Assembly: GCA_013416395.1 (NCBI GenBank)
Contig: JACCEP010000020.1
Coordinates: 1 to 54,943, forward strand
Origin: Alcaligenaceae bacterium
GTDB taxonomy: Bacteria; Pseudomonadota; Gammaproteobacteria; Burkholderiales; Burkholderiaceae_B
Direction of reading: 5' to 3'
Length of the DNA stretch: 54,943 nt
The position numbers were made by a program, and so were the translations under genes. Numbering within the stretch: the stretch's first letter is position 1; each line of letters begins with the position of its first letter. Below, in pieces: positions 7,035 to 16,279 of this stretch. A model generated the notes under the pieces. The model saw nothing but the letters and a program-made list of their open reading frames with translations. It did no database searches and was not told where the DNA came from.

Positions 7035-10000
7035 ATGCATTTTGCCCGTTTCTTCGTGGACCGACCGATCTTTGCTGCGGTACTGTCCATTATCATTTTT
7101 GTTGTCGGCCTGATCTCGATACCGCTGCTACCTATCAGCGAATACCCTGAAGTCGTTCCACCCAGTGTGCTGGTACGCGCCACCTATCCGGGAGCTAATC
7201 CGCGCGAAATTGCCGAGACGGTCGCCGCTCCGCTGGAGGAGGCTATTACCGGCGTCGAGGACATGCTCTACATGAAATCCGTTGCTGGTAGCGATGGGGT
7301 GATGACATTGACGGCAACCTTCCGCCAAGGCACGGATCCCGATGACGCGCAGGTCAAGGTACAAAACCGGGTCGCTCAGGCCGAAGCGCGGCTGCCCGAA
7401 ACGGTGCGCCGCTTAGGGGTGGTCACAACCAAGCAGTCACCCAATATTACGCTGTTGGTGCAACTGAATGCGTCCCAAGGCCATTATGACGAACTTTACC
7501 TTCGCAACTATGCGTTACTGAACGTGCGCGACGAACTAGCGCGCTTGCAAGGCGTAGGGGATGTGCAGCTATGGGGTTCAGGCGATTACTCAATGCGCCT
7601 GTGGCTAAACCCCGAAAAAATTGCTGCCTTGGACATGACTGCCGATGAGGTGCTGGCTGCCGTGCGCGAACAGAACGTGCAGGTTTCGGCTGGACAACTA
7701 GGAGCACCACCCAATCCAGCGGGCAGCGATTTTCTGCTGTCAATTAATACCCAAGGCCGTTTGACGACGGAAGCAGAGTTTGGCGAGATCATAATCAAGT
7801 CAGGTAGCCAAGGACAAGTAACGCGCTTGCGGGATGTGGCGCGTGTTGAGCTAGGGGCCTCGGATTACTCACTCAAGTCACTGCTCAATAATGAGCCGAC
7901 CGTCGGAATTCCGATCTTCGCAGTGCCTGGCGCCAACTTCATTGATGTGTCGAATCAAGTTCGGGAGAAGATGGCTGACTTGGCAACACATTTTCCCGAA
8001 GGCCTGACGTGGTCCGTGGAGTACGACCCCACCGTGTTCGTTCGCGATTCGATCAAATCGGTCGTAAGTATGCTGTTTGAGGCCGTGCTGCTCGTTGTCC
8101 TTGTAGTGATCTTGTTCATGCAAACTTGGCGTGCGTCTATCATCCCATTACTGGCCGTCCCCGTATCGATTGTGGGCACGTTCGCTGTGCTGCTATTACT
8201 GGGATTTTCCATTAACACGTTAACGCTCTTTGGTCTGGCATTGGCCATCGGCATTGTGGTTGACGATGCCATCGTGGTGGTTGAAAACGTTGAGCGAAAT
8301 ATTTCCGATGGCTTGGGTCCGCGTGCGGCGGCGCACCAAGCTATGCGTGAAGTGAGCGGGCCTATCATTGCGATCACACTGGTCCTGTGTTCTGTGTTCG
8401 TACCCATGGCTTTCCTGGCTGGAGTGACGGGTCACTTCTACAAGCAATTTGCTGTAACAATTGCGATCTCGACGGTAATTTCTGCGATCAACTCGCTGAC
8501 GCTGTCCCCGGCACTCGCAACTCTGCTGCTGCGTCCGAATGGCACACCTCCCGATATGCCTACGCGAGTGCTTAATCGTGGATTGGGCTGGTTGTTTGAC
8601 CCCTTCAACAGGCTCTTTCAACGTAGTGCGGAGGGTTATGGTGGCGCGGTAGCACGCCTGCTTGGGCGTCGGGGTGCGGTTTTTTTGGTCTATCTGGTGT
8701 TGCTTGTAGCAACCGGGCTCGTGTTCAAGGCGGTACCCAGCGGTTTTGTTCCTACGCAGGACAAACTCTATCTGGTCGGTGCAGTAAAGCTGCCTGAAGG
8801 TGCATCCTTGGAGCGTACGGAGGCCCTGGTGCGGCGCGTGACAGACATTGCATTAAAGGTCGAGGGGGTTTCAACAGCCGTTGCGCTTCCGGGCTTGAAC
8901 GTGCTGCAATCCACCAATACCTCCAACACTGGCGTAGTCTTCTTTGGCTTGACCCCGGCCAGTGAGCGCTCGCTGTCGGCCACCGAGATTGTCGCCGAGC
9001 TCAATGCCCGTTTCGCGCAAGAGCAAGACGGACTGGCTTTTGCCATTATGCCACCGCCTATAGCGGGCCTGGGCACGGGTTCAGGGTATTCGCTCTACAT
9101 CGAAGATCGCAATGCGGCCGGCTACGGTGCCTTACAAACTGCGGTGGATACGTTAGCTAGTGCAGTGTCGCAGAAAGCAGGATTTCCCTATCCGATCAGC
9201 TCTTACCAAGCGAATGTTCCGCAACTCGATGTTCTGGTTGACCGCACGAAAGCCAAGGCACAAGGAGTGCCACTGACTGAGCTCTTCGATACGATGCAAA
9301 TCTATCTGGGATCAAGCTACGTGAACGATTTCACACGCTTCGGGCGCACCTTCCAAGTGGTGGCGCAAGCCGATGCACCATTTCGCAGCACGGTCGAGGA
9401 CATAGCCAACTTGCGTACCCGCAATACGCAGGGAGACATGGTTCCCATTGGCAGCATGGTTGATGTGCGCGCAGCCTATGGCCCAGACCCCGTCATTCGT
9501 TTCAATGGTTATCCTGCGGCAGACCTAATCGGCGAAGCCGACCCCCGGCTAGTCTCTTCGTCACAGGCTCTACGTGTATTGGCCGAGACTGCCGCCGAAG
9601 TCTTGCCACAGGGAATGGAATTAGAGTGGACAGACTTGAGCTATCAGCAGCTCATGCAGGGTAATGCTGCGCTGATCGTGTTCCCCTTGGCAGTACTGCT
9701 GGCATTTCTGGTATTAGCAGCGCTGTATGAAAGTTGGACGTTACCACTGGCTGTAATCCTGATTGTGCCCATGTGTCTGTTATCAGCGATGAGCGCAGTC
9801 TGGCTAGCCGATGGTGATAACAACATCTTCGTGCAGATCGGACTGGTAGTGTTGATTGGTCTGGCGTGCAAGAACGCGATTTTGATTGTGGAGTTTGCAC
9901 GCGAACTCGAACACCAAGGCCGTGGCATTGTTGAAGCTGCGTTGGAGGCCTGCAGACTACGGTTGCGTCCCATCATCATGACGTCGATTGCTTTCATTGC

Positions 10001-10205
10001 CGGTGTGTTGCCTTTGACGATTGGTATGGGAGCTGGTGCTGAGGTTCGCCAGGTAATGGGCATAACAGTCTTTGCAGGCATGCTGGGTGTAACACTGTTC
10101 GGATTGTTCCTGACACCTGTTTTTTACGTGGCTCTGCGTCGCTTAGCCACCCGAAAATCACGTCGTTCAATCCAGCTTGAGACGTTGGAGTCTTCCCATG
10201 TTTGA
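7035..10205 (+). CDS. RND multidrug efflux transporter, inner-membrane pump
   Basis: A 1056-residue hydrophobe/amphiphile efflux (HAE1) pump, the usual length for AcrB/MexF. It has an N-terminal membrane helix after ARFFVDRPIFAAVLS, two large periplasmic loops, and twelve predicted membrane segments. Proton-relay residues are visible: the Asp-Asp pair in GIVVDDAIVVVENVERN (TM4) and the Lys in GLACKNAILIVEFARE (TM10). The start at 7035 (MHFARFF) is chosen over an upstream frame start because it matches the family N-terminus and follows the adaptor stop by 4 bases. Its stop overlaps the channel gene. The drug range cannot be read from sequence. Confidence 0.97.
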   Translation: MHFARFFVDRPIFAAVLSIIIFVVGLISIPLLPISEYPEVVPPSVLVRATYPGANPREIAETVAAPLEEAITGVEDMLYMKSVAGSDGVMTLTATFRQGTDPDDAQVKVQNRVAQAEARLPETVRRLGVVTTKQSPNITLLVQLNASQGHYDELYLRNYALLNVRDELARLQGVGDVQLWGSGDYSMRLWLNPEKIAALDMTADEVLAAVREQNVQVSAGQLGAPPNPAGSDFLLSINTQGRLTTEAEFGEIIIKSGSQGQVTRLRDVARVELGASDYSLKSLLNNEPTVGIPIFAVPGANFIDVSNQVREKMADLATHFPEGLTWSVEYDPTVFVRDSIKSVVSMLFEAVLLVVLVVILFMQTWRASIIPLLAVPVSIVGTFAVLLLLGFSINTLTLFGLALAIGIVVDDAIVVVENVERNISDGLGPRAAAHQAMREVSGPIIAITLVLCSVFVPMAFLAGVTGHFYKQFAVTIAISTVISAINSLTLSPALATLLLRPNGTPPDMPTRVLNRGLGWLFDPFNRLFQRSAEGYGGAVARLLGRRGAVFLVYLVLLVATGLVFKAVPSGFVPTQDKLYLVGAVKLPEGASLERTEALVRRVTDIALKVEGVSTAVALPGLNVLQSTNTSNTGVVFFGLTPASERSLSATEIVAELNARFAQEQDGLAFAIMPPPIAGLGTGSGYSLYIEDRNAAGYGALQTAVDTLASAVSQKAGFPYPISSYQANVPQLDVLVDRTKAKAQGVPLTELFDTMQIYLGSSYVNDFTRFGRTFQVVAQADAPFRSTVEDIANLRTRNTQGDMVPIGSMVDVRAAYGPDPVIRFNGYPAADLIGEADPRLVSSSQALRVLAETAAEVLPQGMELEWTDLSYQQLMQGNAALIVFPLAVLLAFLVLAALYESWTLPLAVILIVPMCLLSAMSAVWLADGDNNIFVQIGLVVLIGLACKNAILIVEFARELEHQGRGIVEAALEACRLRLRPIIMTSIAFIAGVLPLTIGMGAGAEVRQVMGITVFAGMLGVTLFGLFLTPVFYVALRRLATRKSRRSIQLETLESSHV

Positions 10206-11673
10206 ATCGTTCCTTTATTCCTTTGTCTGCCTACGTGGAGCGCCGGTCTTCCTGTCAGCACTATTATTGTCGGCTTGTGCAGTCGGCCCCGACTACCAAG
10301 TACCTGTCATGCAGCTTGAGCCGGCATATGCGCGACAGGACTCGACGGTCAGCACGTTGGAGATGCCTGAAGCAGACGCGCAGTTTTGGCGCGATTGGGG
10401 TGATCCTTTGTTGGTATCGATTGTAAATGCAACGCTACGCGCCAATCACGATACACGCATTGCCCTGTCACGCTATGAGCAATCTCGGGCGCTGACTCAT
10501 CAGGCTGGATTCGATCGTTACCCCACACTAGATGCTTCAGGCGAAATAAGCGAACGGCGCGTCAGCGCTTCGCAGGCGCCTGGTCTGTCGCGCGCTCATC
10601 GTGATGGTGAATTGCATACCGCTAGCTTATCGGCTATTTGGGAATTGGATTTCTTTGGTCGAGTACGTCGTAGTGTCGAGTCTCAGCAGGCCGACACCGA
10701 GGCCCATGCCGCCGATTTAGCGGGCGTACAAGTAGCCGTGGTTGCTGAGGTGACAGATGCCTATTTTCGCCTTCGCGGCCTACAGAGGCAATTGCAGGTA
10801 GCGCGTGACAACGAAAGCAACCAAGCAGATACGATGCGCCTGATCACTGCGCTGTTCCAAGAAGGACGCGGTACCTCGTTTGACACAGAGCGTGTTCGTA
10901 CACAACTGGCCTTAACGCGTTCACGTATACCCCCGCTGGAGGCCGAGGCTGCCGTGACCGCCAATCGCATTGCTGTGCTGACAGGCCGCGAGCCGGCTGC
11001 TGTGGTCAAGATGCTGGACAGGTCAGCTGTCTTGCCCATCCACCCCGTACGGGTCAATGCCGGGGTACCTGGTGAGCTACTGCGCCGTCGCCCTGATATC
11101 GCTGCGGCCGAACGCCGGTTGGCATCGGCTACGGCGCGTATTGGTGTGGCGACGGCCGATCTCTTCCCGCGCTTTACGTTGGGAGGCCTGATAGGTACTC
11201 AAGCGCTGGGTTTCAGCACCTTGTTCCAGCATGATAGTGAAACACGTGTGGTTTCTCTGGGCGTAGGGGGATCGTTTCTGGATGTTGGTCGTGTGCGATC
11301 CCGCATTGCAGCGGCCAACTCAGCGGCTGCAGAGAGCCTGGCAGCCTATGAGCGGACGGTGCTTGTCGCCATGGAAGAAACAGAAAATGCACTGGTGCGT
11401 CTTTCGCGTACTCAGACCGAACAAGCCATCCTGGCACAAGCAGTAAAGGCCAGCCGTCGCGCAGTTCTCACCGCGCGCCAGCAATTTGAGGGTGGGATGG
11501 TGGGCGTGCTAGAGGTGCTGGATACTGAGCGTTCTCGACTAGAGGCGGAGGATCTGCTAGCGCAAAGTGCGACACAGCAGGCGACGGCGTTAGTCGCTGT
11601 ATATAAAACGCTTGCAGGCGGATGGCCGCAATCTCTACCTGAACCACAGGGCGAAGCTATGGCTCAGCGGTAG
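10198..11673 (+). CDS. RND efflux outer-membrane channel lipoprotein (OprM/NodT family)
   Basis: A 491-residue outer-membrane factor. The lipobox LLLSAC puts the lipidated Cys at residue 27, followed by the family-typical AVGPDYQVP. Two repeated helical-hairpin/strand units follow, with RRRPDIAAAERRLASA a hallmark of the second repeat. It forms the TolC-like exit duct for the pump. Its ATG overlaps the end of the pump gene (…TCCCATGTTTGA), so translation is coupled. The start is set at that ATG rather than an upstream in-frame one. Confidence 0.95.
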   Translation: MFESFLYSFVCLRGAPVFLSALLLSACAVGPDYQVPVMQLEPAYARQDSTVSTLEMPEADAQFWRDWGDPLLVSIVNATLRANHDTRIALSRYEQSRALTHQAGFDRYPTLDASGEISERRVSASQAPGLSRAHRDGELHTASLSAIWELDFFGRVRRSVESQQADTEAHAADLAGVQVAVVAEVTDAYFRLRGLQRQLQVARDNESNQADTMRLITALFQEGRGTSFDTERVRTQLALTRSRIPPLEAEAAVTANRIAVLTGREPAAVVKMLDRSAVLPIHPVRVNAGVPGELLRRRPDIAAAERRLASATARIGVATADLFPRFTLGGLIGTQALGFSTLFQHDSETRVVSLGVGGSFLDVGRVRSRIAAANSAAAESLAAYERTVLVAMEETENALVRLSRTQTEQAILAQAVKASRRAVLTARQQFEGGMVGVLEVLDTERSRLEAEDLLAQSATQQATALVAVYKTLAGGWPQSLPEPQGEAMAQR

Positions 11674-11864
11674 TGGTGGCAATTGAGATTGGCTCTAGGC
11701 TCGCCTCTATCATCATTATTGATCGGCATAGGGGACGGCAGTGAGCCGCGCCCCTGCCACACCACCTGGCATGCGGGTCACCTCCGAGATCGCGCCCATG
11801 CTGGGCGCACACGTCCTCCCTGCCCTAAAGGACGGGGAGATACCATCTTGGTTGTCAAGCCTAT
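11674..11864. other. intergenic, no gene seen
   Basis: The stretch after the efflux operon, together with the transposase tail and 11958-12076, makes about 460 bases without an intact gene. The plus-strand frame at 11683-11922 lacks a ribosome site and family resemblance. No clear terminator for the efflux operon was found. Confidence 0.5.
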
Positions 11865-11957
11865 TTACATAGACTTTGCCAGTTCGGGATCAAATGGGCG
11901 CCCAGATTTCAGCACGCCATAGACGATGTGCACCAGTTTGCGCATACCCGATGGCTC
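11865..11957 (-). pseudogene. IS110-family transposase, C-terminal remnant
   Basis: Thirty codons on the minus strand ending in TAA at 11865-11867. The peptide (MRKLVHIVYGVLKSGRPFDP near its end) is the characteristic C-terminal tail of IS110/IS1111-type DEDD transposases. A stop codon cuts the frame upstream, so only the last part of the gene remains. It marks an old insertion between the efflux operon and the chemotaxis-receptor fragment. Confidence 0.65.
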
Positions 11958-12076
11958 CTATCTTAAGTAGAGAGAATTACTGTCGGCATGCTTGATTCCA
12001 GGCATGGCCAGCTAGAACTGGCCGCCTTACATTTCTGTGGCACGAAGAATCTAATTTTTTTGGTTTTGTATATACG

Positions 12077-12118
12077 CGGCACAGCGGGCCCAACCCGGGC
12101 ACAATTCTCGCTGTGCCG
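12077..12118 (-). terminator. stem-loop downstream of receptor fragment
   Basis: A perfect 10-base stem (CGGCACAGCG / CGCTGTGCCG) with a 22-base GC-rich loop lies 18 bases past the stop of the minus-strand receptor fragment. There is no downstream T-run on that strand, so it is at best a weak or factor-dependent terminator. Confidence 0.3.
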
Positions 12119-12136
12119 GCTTGGCGTAATCAGAGC

Positions 12137-12511
12137 TTAAAACATCAACCGTGGCAGCTCAGAAGTCATCTGACGCAGCGATGCCGCTGATACGGCCGAT
12201 TCGTTTACAAGCGAAGCATTTTGCTGAGTAACGCTATCCAACTGAGCGACCGCCGCGCTCACCTCCCCCACGCCGGCACTTTGTTCATTGCTGGCCAAGG
12301 TAATCTCTGCAATCGTGCTGGTCACTTTCGCGACGCTACTGACCACCTCCTGCATGATTTGCCCTGCTCTGACGACCTGGTGCTCACCCTTATCGGCGCC
12401 CGCAATCGACTCATCGATCAAAGTCTTGATTTCACGCGCCGCGTCGGCAGAGCGCTGCGCCAAGGTGTGTACTTCGCTTGCTACCACTGCAAAGCTAACC
12501 CTTCCCATCAA
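12137..12511 (-). pseudogene. methyl-accepting chemotaxis protein, C-terminal fragment
   Basis: The 124 codons correspond to the end of a chemoreceptor signalling domain. The family motif normally read as GRGFAVVA(G/S)EVR is present near the start as GRVSFAVVASEV, followed by LAQRSADAAREIKTLI and a long helical coiled coil with NEQSAGVGEVSAAV. The ligand-binding domain, membrane helices, HAMP and first half of the hairpin are absent. The break falls just before the hairpin tip, so the product could not form the CheA/CheW-binding tip normally. It is probably non-functional. The adjacent IS110 tail suggests element-mediated deletion. Confidence 0.8.
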
Positions 12512-12573
12512 TGTTTAGATATTCTGTCGAGTTAGAGGCTATGCAGCGAATTTTGTAATGTGTCGACAAAGCG

Positions 12574-13323
12574 TTAGAAATCTTCTACTTGTTGAGCTTC
12601 GTCCCATTCTCTCACAACCTCAATTAATGTTGTCACATGTTGATCCCAAGCTGCTTGCATACGAGCGAGGGGGCCAACGATTGAAAATGCGTACCACTGT
12701 TTCGCTAAGCAGATGGGTGCAGCAATGGCCGCCAAGTCCGCAACGCTTTCACTAATGTTGGAGGTCCAGCCACGTTGGCGCGATCTCGTCAAATCTTCGA
12801 GCAATGTTTGTCTTGAAACGAGCGTCTTTTCGGTGAGCAAATCCATATCCATTCGATCAAGCAAGCCAAGGAGCTGATCCTCGTCCAAGACGGATATGAG
12901 CGCTTTACCTAAAGAGTTGGCGTGCAGGCTGCGCATCTCACCCGGCTGAGCCATGTACCGAATGGCGTGGTTCGAATGTTCGACGTCAAGATATACCACT
13001 TGAAAATCCTCTCGTGTTCCTAAAACGGCAGTCTCGCCGCTTCCGTCACGGAGACGCTCCAAGTATGGGTGTAGGAGATCCAACACGGGGTCCTGCGAAT
13101 CGATCCGTTCGCAAAGCCCGGTAAGTTTCTTCGTCGGATAATAAGTGCGCTTGCGGGTCTGATACAGATACCCCTTGCTCACTAAAGTGCGTACAAGCGC
13201 TAACGTGCTTGACATAGGCGCCAGCAAACCCTGCGCTAGCTGGGTTAAGGAAAGCGGCTCGCCCTTGACGGCATAGAGTTCATACAGGTCTAGTGTACGT
13301 GCAACCAATTTCACCTGCGACAT
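12574..13323 (-). CDS. IclR-family transcriptional regulator
   Basis: A 249-residue IclR regulator. Residues 1-65 form a winged helix (LSLTQLAQGLLAPMSSTLALVRTLVSKGYL); residues about 75-249 form the GAF-like effector domain, with the family-typical AN(S)LGKALIS and SNISESVADLAAIAAPI. It diverges from the Bug receptor/ThDP enzyme operon across 262 bases and is its likely local regulator, as IclR proteins usually sense an intermediate of the pathway they control. The effector is unknown. It follows the receptor fragment on the same strand but shows no operon link. Confidence 0.92.
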   Translation of the reverse strand: MSQVKLVARTLDLYELYAVKGEPLSLTQLAQGLLAPMSSTLALVRTLVSKGYLYQTRKRTYYPTKKLTGLCERIDSQDPVLDLLHPYLERLRDGSGETAVLGTREDFQVVYLDVEHSNHAIRYMAQPGEMRSLHANSLGKALISVLDEDQLLGLLDRMDMDLLTEKTLVSRQTLLEDLTRSRQRGWTSNISESVADLAAIAAPICLAKQWYAFSIVGPLARMQAAWDQHVTTLIEVVREWDEAQQVEDF

Positions 13324-13462
13324 GGTCTGCTCCTATCAATGTGTGCAAGCCCGTTAAGGCTCAAATATCTGGGTGATGCTGATTGTGACAGACATAGAGA
13401 GCTGGTACTTGCTGCTCCCTACAATCCATATTTTAACTATCAATCAGCACATAAATTCACAC

Positions 13463-13490
13463 GCAAGAATAATTATTTTTTAGCAAGAAT
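13463..13490 (+). promoter_or_regulatory. direct repeats in IclR/catabolic operon intergenic region
   Basis: GCAAGAAT occurs at 13463-13470 and again at 13483-13490, a 20-base period (about two helix turns), inside an AT-rich promoter-like tract (AATTATTTTTTAG and TTATATGGTATATTTTT). It lies between the divergent IclR gene and the catabolic operon and is a plausible regulator or polymerase site. Purely positional inference. Confidence 0.3.
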
Positions 13491-13585
13491 TTATATGGTA
13501 TATTTTTCAGACGCGGTGCTCTTTCAACAATGAGAAAGCAGGCGTGGTACCTAAAGCAGAACATCAATAACTATTTGGAGACAAC

Positions 13586-14560
13586 ATGAACTCAGTGCTT
13601 AATAAAGTGCTTTTGATCATCGGAATGAGTTGTGCATCACTGCCGGTCGCACTCGCACAAAACAGCTATCCCAATCAACCGATACGACTGATAGTCGGGT
13701 ACTCGCCAGGTGGTTCAGTCGACATTGTGGCGCGCGAATATGCGCAGCATCTTGGTCAATTACTAAACCAGTCGGTCGTCGTTGAAAACCGAGGCGGTGC
13801 CAGCGGCACGATCGCAGCTCAGGCAGTAGCCAGATCAAAACCTGATGGATATACGCTTTACTTCGTGGCTAGTCCGACTGTGACTATCACGCCTGCGTTG
13901 CAGGACACGTCATTTGACCCGCTGAAAGACTTTCAACCTGTCTCCTCGGTGGTGAGCTACACCAACGTGCTGTTGGTTAACGCCGAAACGCCCTACAAGG
14001 ATATCCAGGCGCTGGTCGCAGACGCCAAGGCGAATCCTGGCAAGCTGACCTACGGCTCGGCTGGTGTTGGCGCCTCAAACCATCTGTCTGGTGAACTGCT
14101 CGAGGAAAACGCAGGCATCGAGATGACCCACGTTCCTTACAAGGGCAATGCGCCGGCACAGTCCGATTTGATTGCCAATCGGATCACGATTCTTTTTGAC
14201 TTAAACACCACAGCTAAATCACTGGTAGAAAGCGGTCGACTCAAGGCGTTGGCCGTCACGTCTCGTGAGCGCAACCCCATGTTTCTGGACATCCCCACGA
14301 TGATCGAGGCAGGCTACCCGAACTTTATCTTTGAGGGTTGGTTAGGCGTGCTGGCACCGGCCGGCGCGCCAAATGAGGTGATCAATGCCCTGTCAGACGC
14401 TACGAAAAAAATTCTAGCTAATGAGGCATTTCGTGAGCGCATGCACGCATCGGGCTACACAATTGTCGAGAGCACACCCAAGCAGCTTCATGATCGTATC
14501 GCGCAAGAAGGCAAGCAATTTCGTGATCTAGCTAAGCGCGCCAACCTTCGTCAACCCTAA
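13586..14560 (+). CDS. Bug-family tripartite tricarboxylate transporter receptor
   Basis: A 324-residue periplasmic binding protein of the TctC/Bug family. A Sec signal peptide (residues about 1-24, ending ALAQ) precedes the family start YPNQPIRLIVGYSPGGSVD. PDGYTLYF and YGSAGVGASNHLSGELL are further family motifs. Bug proteins bind small carboxylates and feed TctA/TctB, or act as orphan receptors; no membrane components are nearby. GGAG lies 6 bases before the ATG. As first gene of a catabolic operon it probably captures the pathway substrate or signals its presence. Confidence 0.92.
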   Translation: MNSVLNKVLLIIGMSCASLPVALAQNSYPNQPIRLIVGYSPGGSVDIVAREYAQHLGQLLNQSVVVENRGGASGTIAAQAVARSKPDGYTLYFVASPTVTITPALQDTSFDPLKDFQPVSSVVSYTNVLLVNAETPYKDIQALVADAKANPGKLTYGSAGVGASNHLSGELLEENAGIEMTHVPYKGNAPAQSDLIANRITILFDLNTTAKSLVESGRLKALAVTSRERNPMFLDIPTMIEAGYPNFIFEGWLGVLAPAGAPNEVINALSDATKKILANEAFRERMHASGYTIVESTPKQLHDRIAQEGKQFRDLAKRANLRQP

Positions 14561-14572
14561 CAGAGTTTTACC

Positions 14573-16267
14573 ATGTCGAATTATCTGGTCGGACACTTGG
14601 TGGCAGATTTTCTTAAGCATAACGGTGTCGATATCGTTTTTGGAATCGTCTCGGTCCATAACATCCCGATTATGGATGGCATCACACTGAACGATTCCAT
14701 CCAAATGGTGATGACGCGCGGAGAGACGGGCGCAGCTCATATGGCCGACGGTCTAGCCCGAGCAACCGGTAAAGTGGGCGTGCTCATTAGCAGCACAGGC
14801 CCGGGCGCATCTAATGCCGTGCCTGGACTTGTGGAAGCTCGGTTTGCCGGCACGCCTCTGTTACATATCACAGGTCAGAGCGCCACGACTCATCTGGGCC
14901 GCGGAACGGGGGCCGTACACGATGTGCCCGATCAACTCGGCATGCTGAGCGCGGTTGGCAAAGGTGCACACCGCGTCCATTCTGCCAGTGAGGCACTAGT
15001 CGTTCTTAAGCAAGCGTGGATTGAGGCGCTCACTGCGCCTACAGGTCCCGTCAGTGTCGAGATACCTATTGATATTCAACGCGCTCAGGTTGCTCGTCCA
15101 AGCTGTGCCGAGGAATACATGGCTTCCGCCCCAGTGGTGCGAGAGCCAGAGCAATGGGCACTCGAACGATTGGAGCAGATGATACGAGCCGCTAAGCGGC
15201 CCATGATATGGGCTGGTGGTGGCGCTCGTGCGGCAAACGAGGAGCTGGCGGCCCTCCTCGACAAAGGCTTCGGCATGGTAACCAGTTGGAACGGACATGG
15301 TGTGGTCAGCGACGACCATCCCTCCAACCTTGGTGCTCTTAACGGCCCGGGCAGTCCGGCCGTGCAGGACCTGTATGATCAGGCTGACCTTTTGCTCGTG
15401 GTGGGATCACGTCTTCGCGGACATGAGACGCTTGATCAAAAGCTAAAGTTGCCGGAAAACCTGGTGAAAATTGATGTGGATCCCGCTGCGGAAGGACGCA
15501 GTTATCCCTGCACACTTTTTGTCTGTGGCGATGCGCAAGTGACCCTGCACCGTTTACTTGCCCGCCTGAGCGCTGATTCACAGGGACAAGCCGATCCTGC
15601 TTTTACCCAGAAAGTGCGTAGCGCCAAAAAACAGGCAATTGAAGATTTTCGGCAGACGCTTGGACCCTATACGGACTTTGCCGCCCAGTTGCGGGCCGTG
15701 ATGCCCTCAAGCGCCATCTTCGCGCGCGACGTCACGTTGAGCAATAGCACATGGGGCCATCGAATTTTCCCTTTGCACGAGCAGAGTCAGAATATTTACC
15801 CAGTGGGTGCAGGTATCGGCCAAGGGCTGCAGCTCGGCATAGGTGCCGCGATCGGCAGCAAGGATCGCAAAGTAGTTCTGCTCACTGGCGATGGCGGATT
15901 TTTCTTCAATATGACCGAGCTGTGGACGGCGGTCCAAGAGAATGCCGATATCGTCATGATCGTCATGAATGACGGCGGGTATGGTGTGATCAAGCATATG
16001 CAGGATGCAATGTGCGAGGGACGCTACGCGCACAGCAATTTATTGGCACCGGATCTTTTAAAGCTTGCTGAATTAGCAGGTATCCCCGCTTGGAGGGTAG
16101 ATCGTGCCGAAGACTTCGGCGCCACGGTCAAAACAGCGATTGAGACATACGGGCCCACACTCGTCGAGGTCGATATGAATTGCATTGGTCCTTTCCCACC
16201 ATATTATCCCTACTCGGCAATGATAGAGGCTACCAAAGCCAGTGCTCAGCCGACCACTAAATCGTAA
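14573..16267 (+). CDS. thiamine-diphosphate-dependent enzyme (acetolactate-synthase-like)
   Basis: A 564-residue protein with three ThDP-enzyme domains: N-terminal pyrimidine-binding domain with the activating Glu51 in RGETGAAHMADG, central Rossmann-like domain about 195-330, and C-terminal diphosphate-binding domain with GDGGFFFN at 439-446 and the motif-closing ND at 466-467. The family includes acetolactate synthase, benzoylformate decarboxylase and oxalyl-CoA decarboxylase; sequence alone does not separate synthase from decarboxylase. The next genes (aldehyde dehydrogenase, CoA-transferase) make decarboxylation of a 2-oxo acid to an aldehyde the attractive reading. It starts 12 bases after the receptor gene. 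Confidence 0.88.
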   Translation: MSNYLVGHLVADFLKHNGVDIVFGIVSVHNIPIMDGITLNDSIQMVMTRGETGAAHMADGLARATGKVGVLISSTGPGASNAVPGLVEARFAGTPLLHITGQSATTHLGRGTGAVHDVPDQLGMLSAVGKGAHRVHSASEALVVLKQAWIEALTAPTGPVSVEIPIDIQRAQVARPSCAEEYMASAPVVREPEQWALERLEQMIRAAKRPMIWAGGGARAANEELAALLDKGFGMVTSWNGHGVVSDDHPSNLGALNGPGSPAVQDLYDQADLLLVVGSRLRGHETLDQKLKLPENLVKIDVDPAAEGRSYPCTLFVCGDAQVTLHRLLARLSADSQGQADPAFTQKVRSAKKQAIEDFRQTLGPYTDFAAQLRAVMPSSAIFARDVTLSNSTWGHRIFPLHEQSQNIYPVGAGIGQGLQLGIGAAIGSKDRKVVLLTGDGGFFFNMTELWTAVQENADIVMIVMNDGGYGVIKHMQDAMCEGRYAHSNLLAPDLLKLAELAGIPAWRVDRAEDFGATVKTAIETYGPTLVEVDMNCIGPFPPYYPYSAMIEATKASAQPTTKS

Positions 16268-16279
16268 GTGAGAGTGTTA

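Noticed and set aside
13586-14560. Whether the Bug receptor belongs to a full TTT transporter
   Set aside because: No TctA- or TctB-like membrane genes occur anywhere in the window, so a complete transporter cannot be claimed.
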